Shown piece after piece: positions 25,820 through 33,809 of a DNA stretch of 64,000 nt (the stretch's first letter is position 1; each line of letters opens with the position of its first letter). The translations under genes were made by a program, and so were the position numbers. The notes below the pieces were generated by a model. It ran no database searches, was not told the origin of the DNA, and saw only the letters and a list, made by a program, of their open reading frames with translations. Source of the stretch: Caldilineaceae bacterium (GTDB taxonomy: Bacteria > Chloroflexota > Anaerolineae > Caldilineales > Caldilineaceae); NCBI GenBank assembly GCA_020634755.1, contig JACKBC010000013.1, positions 62,001 to 126,000 on the forward strand. The letters run 5' to 3'.

Positions 25820-26590
25820 TCACAAACTGAGACGTCTTTTCAGAATACACAACGGCCGATTGATCGCCTGCGTATCATCTCCAATCGGCGCTTCGAGATC
25901 CCAGGCGTTGAATTGCCCCACCATTTCCCACTGTGAATGGCGGCTTTGCAGCAAAAGCGCAAACTCATTGGGATAACGCAAATGCACAATATCGGTCGAC
26001 GAGGCTGCGAGGTCGCCGTTCACTGTGAACTCAATGCGCTCGTCAAACGATTGGCGCAGAGCCGAGCGCTGCCGTCGCCAGTAACGCACGCCGACCTCGC
26101 CCAGCGGACTCTCCTCGGTCCAATCGCTCTGCTGTTCCACAGACGGCGCGTATTCGATACACCACTCCAATACATATAAACCGCCCGGATTGAGATGGGC
26201 GTGCACATGGTCCAAGTGGCGCAAAAATTCAGCGTTGTCTAGAAAATGCAGCGACCCCATGAGCACAAAGGCCAGGTCAAAGCGCTGCGGCAGGGCGAAA
26301 TCGCGCATGTCCGCCAGGTGTAAAATGCCCGCGGTCGACAGCCCCGCTGCCTGCAGCCGGGCCTGTGAAAACGCCAGCATCTCCGGCGACAAATCGAGCC
26401 CGTGATAGGTGACGCCGGCCTGCATTAAGGTCTCGGCGTATGGGCAGTCTCCACATGCAAACTCGATAAAATGCCGACCGCCGTTGCCCAGGCGATCCGC
26501 AGCGGCCAGGAGGATGGCGGCCTCCGTGTTTATGTCTCTGAAGTTAAATCCATAGTGGTAGATTTCCGCGGCTTGATAGACGCCTTGCAT
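25820..26590 (-). CDS. Class I SAM-dependent methyltransferase
   Basis: 256 residues. Motif I is FIEFACGDCPYAETLM (E/D-x-x-C-G-x-G variant, about 39-54), motif II GLDLSPEMLAFSQARL, motif III ILHLADMRDFALPQRFDLAFVLMGSLHFL. The family resembles small-molecule methyltransferases with a C-terminal beta sheet region (YWRRQRSALRQSFDERIEFTV). AGGAATCACC precedes the ATG. The 5' end overlaps the 3' end of the DUF2442 gene by 61 bp. Substrate unknown. Confidence 0.78.
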   Translation of the reverse strand: MQGVYQAAEIYHYGFNFRDINTEAAILLAAADRLGNGGRHFIEFACGDCPYAETLMQAGVTYHGLDLSPEMLAFSQARLQAAGLSTAGILHLADMRDFALPQRFDLAFVLMGSLHFLDNAEFLRHLDHVHAHLNPGGLYVLEWCIEYAPSVEQQSDWTEESPLGEVGVRYWRRQRSALRQSFDERIEFTVNGDLAASSTDIVHLRYPNEFALLLQSRHSQWEMVGQFNAWDLEAPIGDDTQAINRPLCILKRRLSL

Positions 26591-26865
26591 GGTGATTCCT
26601 CATCGAATGTAGGCAATTGAGTACTCTTTTCAAGAGGGACACTGTCCACATATAGCATATCGGGACAAAAATCTTGTCCGTTTTTCCACTGTACACTTCC
26701 TAGAAAAGGTCTTACGGAGTTGAAAGAACTACGGTTCTTCAGCTCCCGAAAAATACCTTTTTCTAAATAAGGCTTTACATCAAATACTCTGACTTCATTA
26801 TTAGTGAATGTCAGTGTTATTGTGTAGTCAGAATTCGGCTTCACCCCTTTTACCCGTGGATTCAT
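26530..26865 (-). CDS. DUF2442 domain protein
   Basis: 111 residues from the ATG at 26865 (GGAG 9 nt upstream; a TTG at 26880 is possible). VKPNSDYTITLTFTNNEVRVFDVKPYLEKGIF and VQWKNGQDFCPDMLYVDSVPLE are the family hallmarks. The last about 25 residues (CKASIKPRKSTTMDLTSET) are probably read-through into the methyltransferase start rather than conserved. It stands directly after the DUF4160 remnant, the usual partner of DUF2442. These pairs are often assumed to be toxin-antitoxin-like, but the function is unproven. Confidence 0.8.
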   Translation of the reverse strand: MNPRVKGVKPNSDYTITLTFTNNEVRVFDVKPYLEKGIFRELKNRSSFNSVRPFLGSVQWKNGQDFCPDMLYVDSVPLEKSTQLPTFDEESPCKASIKPRKSTTMDLTSET

Positions 26866-26889
26866 GTGAATATTCTCCAAAAAGGTTGG

Positions 26890-27072
26890 CTATCGTAATG
26901 GCTCTATCGTGAAAATCTGTTCACCATTAATCGCCAGCTCCCAATCAGCCATTAATTCATCTTGGTGAATTTCGATCCATGCTTGAAGAAGCATTTGCTT
27001 GCTGTTGTTGATTTTGCCTTCCAACAGTTCTCCATCAGGAATGGTGAATACAGGCTTGTGGTTTTGCTCGGA
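26890..27072 (-). pseudogene. 5'-truncated DUF4160 gene
   Basis: The open frame of 60 residues ends KPVFTIPDGELLEGKINN ... QAWIEIHQDELMADWELAINGEQIFTIEPLR, a good match to the C-terminal two thirds of DUF4160. An in-frame TGA (27073-27075) precedes it, and the expected N-terminal about 30 residues with the IHAEY-type motif are missing. Only 25 bp separate that stop from the upstream gene, so the 5' end seems deleted. No start codon is evident. Confidence 0.65.
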
Positions 27073-27097
27073 TCATTCTGCTGGAATTATAGCACAC

Positions 27098-27994
27098 TCA
27101 CACAAACTCATCTGACGCCCGTTCATTGATCGAACGGCCCTCACGCGCGTATTTCCCCGCGGGTTTGCCATCATCTTTTTTCGGCCCGTGGCGACCTTTG
27201 CGCCGCCTCCCTACATCCACATTGATGTCGGCCTTTTCCACCACTGGATATTGGGCAAAGAGCACTTCATCGGCACTGTTGTCGCTGGTGTAGAGCCGCT
27301 CGCGGCGCAGCGTGCGCGCAAAATTATCCAGCCCCAGCGCGCTGACCACTTCGTCTGGGCGACCGGTGGCCCCTTCGCGCTGCTGCACGCGCAGGAAGAT
27401 GCGATGCTCCTCGCTGGCGGCGTCGTACCCTTCATAGCGCAATTCAAAAACCAGCGGCCGCAAATTGTAGCGATATTTGGCCCCTTTGCGCTCGCGCTCG
27501 CTCCACGCTTCACCCCGGGCCAGAAAATCGGCAATGGCCGTTTCGATCTGCTGCGGTTCGATTTCGTCCGGCTCGGCGTAAATAATTATTGCGTAATCCG
27601 CGCCGATGAGCAGGCTTTGCAGCGCCCTGGTCTTGAGCGGCACTTCGTCAATGGCGTGAATCTGCACGCCGGGCGGCAGCTTGGCTTGGATGCGCGCCCG
27701 CAGCTCAGGCAGCGCCAGCGGCGGCGCAAAGGTAATGTCAATGGGCTCGCGCACGCCGGTAAAGCCCACGCCCAGCGGCGAGGCAAACTGAATGTGCGGC
27801 TGCGGGTTAAAGCCCCGCTTATACAGCAGCGGCAGATCGGCGCGGCGCAGCGCCCGCTCCCACAGCCGAAATTCATCCAGGTGCGAGATGAACTTGATGG
27901 CCTCGCCCTTTTCATAGAGAAGGCGCACGCGCTGGCGGATTGGCTCATCGGGTAATTGGCTGTGTGCCACTGGCTGATTGGGTGATTGGTTCAT
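27098..27994 (-). CDS. TIGR03936-family (DUF2344) radical-SAM-associated protein
   Basis: 298 residues. Conserved start RVRLLYEKGEAIKFISHLDEFRLWERALRRADLPLLYKRGFNPQPHI, then FASPLGVGFTGVREPID and the DUF2344 core. The family typically accompanies, or is fused to, TIGR03960 radical SAM proteins; here the partner is the gene at 28857-30986, two genes upstream in the same run. The N-terminal 18 residues (NQSPNQPVAHSQLPDEP) look like low-complexity DNA (TGATTGGG repeats) translated in frame. The C-terminal about 40 residues are Lys/Arg/Gly-rich. A role in tRNA or ribosome-related modification is suspected from the family context, not shown. Confidence 0.82.
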   Translation of the reverse strand: MNQSPNQPVAHSQLPDEPIRQRVRLLYEKGEAIKFISHLDEFRLWERALRRADLPLLYKRGFNPQPHIQFASPLGVGFTGVREPIDITFAPPLALPELRARIQAKLPPGVQIHAIDEVPLKTRALQSLLIGADYAIIIYAEPDEIEPQQIETAIADFLARGEAWSERERKGAKYRYNLRPLVFELRYEGYDAASEEHRIFLRVQQREGATGRPDEVVSALGLDNFARTLRRERLYTSDNSADEVLFAQYPVVEKADINVDVGRRRKGRHGPKKDDGKPAGKYAREGRSINERASDEFV

Positions 27995-28046
27995 GGGACG
28001 AAATGGGTATCTGATTGCGTTTGGTTCTGTATTATTACTCGGGGTG

Positions 28047-28787
28047 CTATGTGTGGGATATCCACTCTACCGCCGTCAGCAGTGGCGCAAATAGATCATC
28101 TTCTGGCGCTATGGCCAATGCCTTCAGCTCTTCTGTGCTCGGATTGCGATCCTGAAACTCAATATGAGCCAGCTCGGTGACCAGCGCCAGCGGCGTCTGT
28201 TCGCTGCCTTCGCCCATGGCCAGCACAGCCGCGGCGGCCAAAGCATCGCCCAGGTTGGCGGTCGTCATGCGCAGCGGGCGGCCAAAGAGATCGTTTGCGC
28301 CGCGGTAATCGCGCAGCGCCAAAAAACCGCTGTGCGCAATGGCCACGCCGGTCACGCCCATGCGCAGCGGCGTCACGTTGCTATCGGTAATGATGACGCC
28401 CACGTGGGTGAGTCCGTGACGCTGCTGCAAATGCCGGCGCATCTGGTTGGCCACTTGCTGAGGCTGTGTGGGCCACAGCACAAAATAGCCGGCCGCGTTG
28501 GATTCATCCACGCCGGCATTGGGAATCAGCCGCTGGCCCTTGATGGTCAGCCAGACCCGGTGGCGGCCAATCTGCGTAGGGAATCGCTGCTCGGCCTCCT
28601 GCGCAATCAGCTCACCTTCATCAACCTGACTTGTATCCATCACGCGCCCCTGGCACAGCGCCACAATTTTGGATGTGATGGCCACGATCGACCTTTCAGC
28701 CAGCGGTGGCAGATGTTCATCGAGAATGGCTGGCAGCTCGTCCTGGCCCGGCAATATCCGGCGTGTTTGGATGGATTGGACCTTCAT
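28047..28787 (-). CDS. CofE-like gamma-glutamyl ligase
   Basis: 246 residues, the usual length. Signature motifs: AITSKIVALCQGRV, PNAGVDESNA, ITDSNVTPLRMGVTGVAIAHSG and DYRGANDLFGRPL, all of the coenzyme F420-0:L-glutamate ligase fold (GTP-dependent addition of L-Glu). No other F420 gene is seen nearby, and this paralogue sits between the two radical-SAM-associated genes (gaps of 52 and 69 bp). It may therefore act on another substrate, as in the folate-type gamma-glutamate ligase subgroup. Cytoplasmic. Confidence 0.78.
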   Translation of the reverse strand: MKVQSIQTRRILPGQDELPAILDEHLPPLAERSIVAITSKIVALCQGRVMDTSQVDEGELIAQEAEQRFPTQIGRHRVWLTIKGQRLIPNAGVDESNAAGYFVLWPTQPQQVANQMRRHLQQRHGLTHVGVIITDSNVTPLRMGVTGVAIAHSGFLALRDYRGANDLFGRPLRMTTANLGDALAAAAVLAMGEGSEQTPLALVTELAHIEFQDRNPSTEELKALAIAPEDDLFAPLLTAVEWISHT

Positions 28788-28856
28788 TGCTCATGCTCAG
28801 TTTGCAGATAAAAAGAAGAACTTTGCCACACCATATGCGTAGATCTGGTGATTGGT

Positions 28857-30986
28857 TCATTGGGTGACTGGGGCATTGATTGCATCCGCCACCCGCTGAA
28901 TCACCGTGCCTTCGCGACGCTGCGGCACCCGGTGGTCAAACTGACCCGTTTTGGCGGGCGACATGTCGTCATTAAAATAGAGCGGGATGGGCGCAATATC
29001 GACCGGCTGGCGCACTTTGTCCCGGCCCAGCGGCGGACAGCACCAGGCCTTGTCGTCGGCTTGCCGCCGCTGCTCTTTAAAGTAGCCCAGAATGCCGCAG
29101 CTAAAGCAGTGCTCGCGGCAGTCATCCACCACGCCGCCCTCATAAGTGTGAATATATTCTTGGGCCAGAAATTCCTTTTTCAGTCCAGCCGAAATGTGTT
29201 CCCAGGGCAGCACTTCATCCAGCGGGCGGGCGCGGCGCGCATACCAATCCATGTCCAGATTAAAATCGGCAAAGGCTTGCTGCCAGGCGCCAAAGTTAAA
29301 ATACTCACCCCAACCCTCCATCTTGGCGCCCAACCGCCACGCTCGCTCGACCACATCGGCCAGGCGGCGGTCGCCGCGCGTCAGGAAGGCCTCTACCAGC
29401 GTTTCATCGGGATTGTTCCAGGTAAAGCGCATGCCGGGTCCGTGCAGCTCGCGTTGCAGAAGCTGAATCTGCTCTCGGATCACCGACTCGTCTTCCATGG
29501 GCACCCATTGGAAAGGCGTATGCGGCTTGGGCACCAGCGTGCTGACGCCAATGCGCACATTGGCCTTTTTACCCAGCACGCGGCGGCCCACGGCCAGCAC
29601 TGCATGCGAAAGATCGGCAATGGCCTGCACATCTGCCAGCGTTTGCGTGGGGTGGCCGATCATAAAGTACATTTTGATGGTGGTCCAGCCCCGCTTGTAG
29701 ACCTCTTCGGCCGTAGCCAGCAGATCGTTGGACGCAATGGGCTTGTTGATCACATCGCGCAGGCGGTCCGTGGCGGCCTCGGGCGCAAAGGTAAAGCCAG
29801 AGCGGCGGCGTCCCTTTTCCAGCAGATCCATCAGGTCCACGCTAAAGCTCTCAATGCGCAGCGAAGGCAGCCCCACGCTCAATTTTTTGGCCCCGTGTTT
29901 TTCCATGGTGCGCCGCACCAGCTCTTCCACATAGGTGTAGTCGGAACTGCTCAGGCTCAGGAAGCTCACCTCTTCAAAGCCGCAATGCTCAATCATTTCA
30001 TCCACCGCGGCCAGCACCTCGTCCGCCGTGCGTTCGCGCACGGGCCGAAAGATCATGCCCGCCTGGCAAAAGCGACAGCCGCGCGTGCAGCCGCGCATAA
30101 TCTCAATGGCGGCGCGATTGTGGACCACATTGATGTAGGGCACAATAAATTTGGTCACCGGCGGCGGTAGCTCGGTGACCACCCGCTTGAGCACCTCACG
30201 TGGCGCATGGGCGTGGGTGGGCGTAATGGCCGCAATGGTCCCATCGGCCGCATAGCTTACGTCGTACAGCGCCGGCACATAGACGCCGGGAATTTGGGCC
30301 AGTTTTTCCCACAAATCGACTCTTTTTGAATCGACAGTAGAGGAGTAGTGGAAGGGACGAGTGGAGCCGTCTTGCGTCTCCTCTACTCCGCTACTCCTCC
30401 ACTCCTCTACTCTCCTTCTCCACTCTCTATGGGCCTCAATCACTTCAAAGATCACCTCTTCGCCTTCACCAATAATCATGGCGTCGAAGAAGGCGCTCAT
30501 GGGCTCGGGGTTATAGCAGGCTGAGCCGCCGGCCAGCACCAGCGGATGGGCGGCGTTGCGGTCGGCCGCACGCAGCGGAATGTCCGCCAGATCCAGCATG
30601 GTCAGTATGTTGGTGTAGAGCTGCTCATAGGGCAGGCTAATGCCCAGAATGTCAAAGTCGGCAACCGGATGGCGCGTCTCCAGGCTAAAGAGCGGAATTT
30701 CATCGCGGCGCATAACCCTTTCAAAATCGGGCCAGGGGCAGTAGACGCGCTCGGCCACCATGTTGGGCCGTTTGTTGATCAGGTCATAGAGCACCATGAG
30801 GCCCAGGTTGGAGCCCCCCAGTTCGTAAATGTCGGGGAAGGCCAGCGCAATGCGGCTGTCGAGTTGCGGATCAGACCAATCTTTGACCACGCTGTTGAGC
30901 TCGCCACCGGTGTAGCGGGCCGGCTGCTCTACCGTGTGCAGCACGCGGTCCAGCGCACGCGTGATCTGCTTTGGGGTGTGTAGCAT
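28857..30986 (-). CDS. B12-binding-type radical SAM protein, TIGR03960 family
   Basis: 709 residues from ATG 30986 (AAAGGA 6 nt upstream; a frame from 31052 has no site). The N-terminal B12-binding-like half reads ALAFPDIYELGGSNLGL, LETRHPVADFDILGISLPYE and LAGGSACYNPEP. The radical SAM half has the cluster motif RGCTRGCRFCQAGM (C-x3-C-x2-C), then LSSSDYTYVEELV and TFAPEAATDRLRDVINK. A C-terminal Cys cluster HCFSCG is also typical. An unusual in-frame insertion (about residues 187-222; see 30323-30425) is absent from the usual family pattern. First of a three-gene run with CofE-like and TIGR03936 genes. Reaction unknown; methylthio- or methyl-transfer to RNA or protein is the general expectation. 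Confidence 0.85.
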   Translation of the reverse strand: MLHTPKQITRALDRVLHTVEQPARYTGGELNSVVKDWSDPQLDSRIALAFPDIYELGGSNLGLMVLYDLINKRPNMVAERVYCPWPDFERVMRRDEIPLFSLETRHPVADFDILGISLPYEQLYTNILTMLDLADIPLRAADRNAAHPLVLAGGSACYNPEPMSAFFDAMIIGEGEEVIFEVIEAHREWRRRVEEWRSSGVEETQDGSTRPFHYSSTVDSKRVDLWEKLAQIPGVYVPALYDVSYAADGTIAAITPTHAHAPREVLKRVVTELPPPVTKFIVPYINVVHNRAAIEIMRGCTRGCRFCQAGMIFRPVRERTADEVLAAVDEMIEHCGFEEVSFLSLSSSDYTYVEELVRRTMEKHGAKKLSVGLPSLRIESFSVDLMDLLEKGRRRSGFTFAPEAATDRLRDVINKPIASNDLLATAEEVYKRGWTTIKMYFMIGHPTQTLADVQAIADLSHAVLAVGRRVLGKKANVRIGVSTLVPKPHTPFQWVPMEDESVIREQIQLLQRELHGPGMRFTWNNPDETLVEAFLTRGDRRLADVVERAWRLGAKMEGWGEYFNFGAWQQAFADFNLDMDWYARRARPLDEVLPWEHISAGLKKEFLAQEYIHTYEGGVVDDCREHCFSCGILGYFKEQRRQADDKAWCCPPLGRDKVRQPVDIAPIPLYFNDDMSPAKTGQFDHRVPQRREGTVIQRVADAINAPVTQ
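30323..30425. repeat. In-frame low-complexity hairpin insertion within the radical SAM gene
   Basis: GTAGAGGAGTAGTGGAAG on one side, and CCTCTACTCC plus TCCACTCCTCTACTCTCC on the other, can pair. The strand is strongly purine/pyrimidine biased, unlike the flanking codons, and encodes EWRRRVEEWRSSGVEETQ-like sequence. It keeps the frame and lies in a surface linker before LWEKLAQIPGVYVP. Confidence 0.65.
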
Positions 30987-31255
30987 GTGGAGTCCTTTCA
31001 TGCGCATCTGCCGGAAATGGATGACAAGGTGAGGGGGTGACAAGGTGATCATGCTGTGTGGCGCCTCGTCATCCGGTCATCTTATCAGGTGTCCGGGCGG
31101 GGTTAGAACCCGCGTGACGGGTATTATAGCAGGGGCCGGGGAATTGGGCGAATGGGGTGCGTGAGGCGTGCAATGAAAAAGCGATTCGAGAAGCATCTGA
31201 GGCAGTGTGGGCACAAGGAAGCATCTTGTGCCCATACTGCCGTGGGGAAAACTAC

Positions 31256-31338
31256 AGGACTTACGCAGCGCCTGACGATTGCCAAGAGTGAACCCGTTCG
31301 CATTTGATACAATTTTAGTCTAGGCTTGCGTAAGTCCT
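31256..31338. repeat. Short TTACGCA-ended element (83 bp) with 12-bp perfect inverted ends
   Basis: AGGACTTACGCA at the left and TGCGTAAGTCCT at the right are exact reverse complements, with GCGCC and AGGCT just inside. It lies 8 bp from the stop of the Met8-like gene; the element may serve as its terminator. The preceding gap (30987-31255) has no gene. Confidence 0.85.
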
Positions 31339-31345
31339 GAATTGT

Positions 31346-32065
31346 TTAAACAAACGCCGCCACCAGTGCAGCGCGCGTCGCCGCGTCAATTGGTGGATCA
31401 TCAACCGGCACATCGTCAAATGGTACAGGGATGCCCGTGATCTCGTGAATGCGCGCGGCGGCGGCCTCCTGTTCGCCAGCGCGCAGCAGCGTCAGCACAT
31501 CTGAATCCACAATGTCGTACCAGCGGGCGCGGCGTTCCATGAACTTGGGATAGCGTTCGGCCATGGGCGCGCGCAGGGCCTGCATCCACTCGAGAAAGAG
31601 ACCATATTCGGGACCGAACTCTTGCTCAAAACGTTGACGCAGGCGCACGGCCAGCGTGGGCGCGGCGCCGCTGGTGGAGATGGAGATGGTCAGCGGTCCC
31701 TGACGCACCACCGACCCGGCCACAAAGTTACAGTGGGCCACGTCGTCCATAACGTTGACCAGCGCGCCGGCGGACTCAGCTTCGGCCCAAATGCGGGCAT
31801 TGGCATCCGCATCGGCGCGCTCGGCAATGACCAAAAACGCGCCGCGCAGATCACCCGCTTCGTAAGCTCGGTCCAGCCAGGTAAAGCGGCCTTCTTCGGC
31901 CCAGCCTTGCAGCGTGGGCGTCAGGGTGGGGCTGATCACCGTGACCGTGGCGTCGCAGGCCAGCAGCCCGCTCACCTTGCCTTCGCCTTCATGCCCGCCG
32001 CCCACTACAATGCAGTGGCGGTTGGCCAGGTCCATTAGGAAAATTGGATATGGTTTCATTGCCAT
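31346..32065 (-). CDS. Precorrin-2 dehydrogenase / sirohydrochlorin ferrochelatase (Met8/CysG N-terminal type)
   Basis: 239 residues from ATG 32065, overlapping the cysH stop by 10 nt. The start MKPYPIFLMDLANRHCIVVGGGHEGEGKVSGLL is the NAD-binding Rossmann motif of siroheme synthases. NVMDDVAHCNFVAGSVVRQGPLTISISTSGAAPTLAVRLRQRFE is the family signature with the conserved Asp (NVMDD). It oxidises precorrin-2 and inserts iron to complete siroheme, the cofactor of the sulfite reductase encoded in the same run. The C-terminal methyltransferase half of CysG is a separate gene here (32994-33809). Confidence 0.9.
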   Translation of the reverse strand: MAMKPYPIFLMDLANRHCIVVGGGHEGEGKVSGLLACDATVTVISPTLTPTLQGWAEEGRFTWLDRAYEAGDLRGAFLVIAERADADANARIWAEAESAGALVNVMDDVAHCNFVAGSVVRQGPLTISISTSGAAPTLAVRLRQRFEQEFGPEYGLFLEWMQALRAPMAERYPKFMERRARWYDIVDSDVLTLLRAGEQEAAAARIHEITGIPVPFDDVPVDDPPIDAATRAALVAAFV

Positions 32066-32865
32066 GTTCTGGCCACCTTGCCATCCGGCTGAATGTGAAT
32101 GCCGCACTCGATTTTGCCAATGCCGGCCCAGCGTCCGGCGCGCTCATCTTCGCCGGGCTGCACGGCCCGGGTACACATGGTGCAGCCAATGCTGGGGTAG
32201 CCCTGGTCGTGCAGTGCGTTGTAAGGCAGATTGTGCTGATAGATGTAGGTCCAGATCTGGTCGCTGCTCCAGCCGGCCAGCGGGTTGAGCTTGACCAGCT
32301 GATTTGCTTCATCCCACATGATCAGCGGCGCGTTGGCGCGCGTGCTGGACTGGTCGCGGCGGATGCCGGTGATCCAGGCGCGCTTGGCAGCCAGGAAGTC
32401 GCGCAGCGGGTTCACCTTGCGCAGCTGGCAGCACAAATTGGGGCTGTGCTTCCACAGCTCGGCGCCGTAGCGCAGCGCTTGTTCGGCCAAGGGCAGGCCC
32501 GAATGCACCTCTACAAAATGGATGCCCAGCCGCTCGCGCAAGCGGTCGCGCAGCGTCATGGTTTCGGGAAAGAGCAGATCGGTCTGCAAGTAGAAGATGG
32601 TGGGTTTGGCGCGGCGCTGGGCGCCATTCATCTCGGCGACCATATGCATGAGCACGACGCCGCTGGGGCCAAAGCCCGTGGCCATGGCCAAATCTTGACC
32701 AAAGGTGGCCGCCGCCCAATTGAGCAAAGCTTGTGGCGACTGTTTTTCAAAGCGGCGAGCCAGATGCGTCAAGTTGGCCGGCGCCCAGCGTTGGGGCGCA
32801 ATGGCGGCTGGGTTCGCTTGACCCATGGTGGACGTCGTGGGAAAAGCGGTTGCAATGTGAGTCAT
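32056..32865 (-). CDS. cysH: Adenylyl-sulfate / phosphoadenylyl-sulfate reductase
   Basis: 269 residues. Contains CCQLRKVNPL, ITGIRRDQS, the signature YPSIGCTMCTRAVQPGEDERAGRW and the redox-active C-terminus KIECGIH. The CC ... CxxC cysteines are those that bind a [4Fe-4S] cluster in APS-type reductases, so APS is the more likely substrate. It reduces (P)APS to sulfite, feeding the CysI product. AAGGGAG precedes the ATG. It overlaps the Met8-like gene by 10 nt, so the two are translationally coupled. Confidence 0.92.
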   Translation of the reverse strand: MTHIATAFPTTSTMGQANPAAIAPQRWAPANLTHLARRFEKQSPQALLNWAAATFGQDLAMATGFGPSGVVLMHMVAEMNGAQRRAKPTIFYLQTDLLFPETMTLRDRLRERLGIHFVEVHSGLPLAEQALRYGAELWKHSPNLCCQLRKVNPLRDFLAAKRAWITGIRRDQSSTRANAPLIMWDEANQLVKLNPLAGWSSDQIWTYIYQHNLPYNALHDQGYPSIGCTMCTRAVQPGEDERAGRWAGIGKIECGIHIQPDGKVARTWQ

Positions 32866-32993
32866 GGTTGGTGCTCCCTTTAAGGATCTGTCCGTAGATT
32901 GTCGGGGGCAAACCGAGCCGTCAAAGACAGCACCGGATTCACCACCGAATTACGGATAGGTTCTATACTGTGGTTCTCATTGAAAGCTGAGTA

Positions 32994-33809
32994 TTAAGAC
33001 GACACGGGCAGTGCCGCCAGCGCGTCAAGATTCAAGAAATCTAGTGAAAATGCCGGTTCGGCCTCAGGCTCATACCAGCCAATCTCCGCCGCCAGCCGGA
33101 CCACCTCACCCACCACAATGACGGCGGGCGAGGGCAAATGCTGGGCGCGTTGGCCAATATCGGCCAGCGTGCCGGTGACCATCTGCTGGGCATCGGTGGT
33201 GGCCTGGTGAATGACGGCCGCAGGCGTATCGGCCGCGCGCCCGTGTCCAATGAGCTGCTGGGCGATCTGCGGCAAATGGTTCATGCCCATGAGGATGACC
33301 AGCGTGCCGCTGCGCGGTAGCGAATGCCAATCCACATCTTCGCTGCCCGCGGTGTGGCCGGTGACCACCGTAAACGCGGTGGCCACGTTGCGATGCGTGA
33401 CGGGGATGCCGGCGTATGCTGGACCGGCTAGGGCGCTGGAAATGCCGGGGATCACCTTAAAGGGAATGCCGGCCTGCGCCAGCGCCTGGCATTCTTCACC
33501 GCCGCGGCCAAAGACAAACGGATCGCCGCCCTTGAGCCGCACGACGCGCCGACCCTGCTGTGCGCCCGCAACGAGCGCCCGATTAATTTCGGCCTGGGTG
33601 TAAGCATGATGACCCGGCGCTTTGCCCACGTAAATCTGTTCGGCCAAGGGGGCCTCCTCCAGCAACGTCGGGTTGACCAAGCGGTCATACAGCACCAAAT
33701 CGGCCTGCTGTAGGGCGCGCAGGCCCCCAACGGTGATCAAATCGGGGTCGCCAGGACCAGCGCCCACCAGGGTGACAAAGCCAGTTTTGGCGGTGGCAAA
33801 ATTACGCAT
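32994..33809 (-). CDS. cobA: Uroporphyrinogen-III C-methyltransferase (SUMT)
   Basis: 271 residues from ATG 33809, overlapping the end of cysI by 8 nt; a longer frame to 33974 lies inside cysI. Signatures: FVTLVGAGPGDPDLITVGGLRAL, VRLKGGDPFVFGRGGEE, VIPGISSALAGPAYAGIPVTHR and ILMGMNHL. It adds two SAM methyls to uroporphyrinogen III to make precorrin-2 for siroheme. It is 128 bp upstream of cysH in the same direction. Confidence 0.93.
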   Translation of the reverse strand: MRNFATAKTGFVTLVGAGPGDPDLITVGGLRALQQADLVLYDRLVNPTLLEEAPLAEQIYVGKAPGHHAYTQAEINRALVAGAQQGRRVVRLKGGDPFVFGRGGEECQALAQAGIPFKVIPGISSALAGPAYAGIPVTHRNVATAFTVVTGHTAGSEDVDWHSLPRSGTLVILMGMNHLPQIAQQLIGHGRAADTPAAVIHQATTDAQQMVTGTLADIGQRAQHLPSPAVIVVGEVVRLAAEIGWYEPEAEPAFSLDFLNLDALAALPVSS

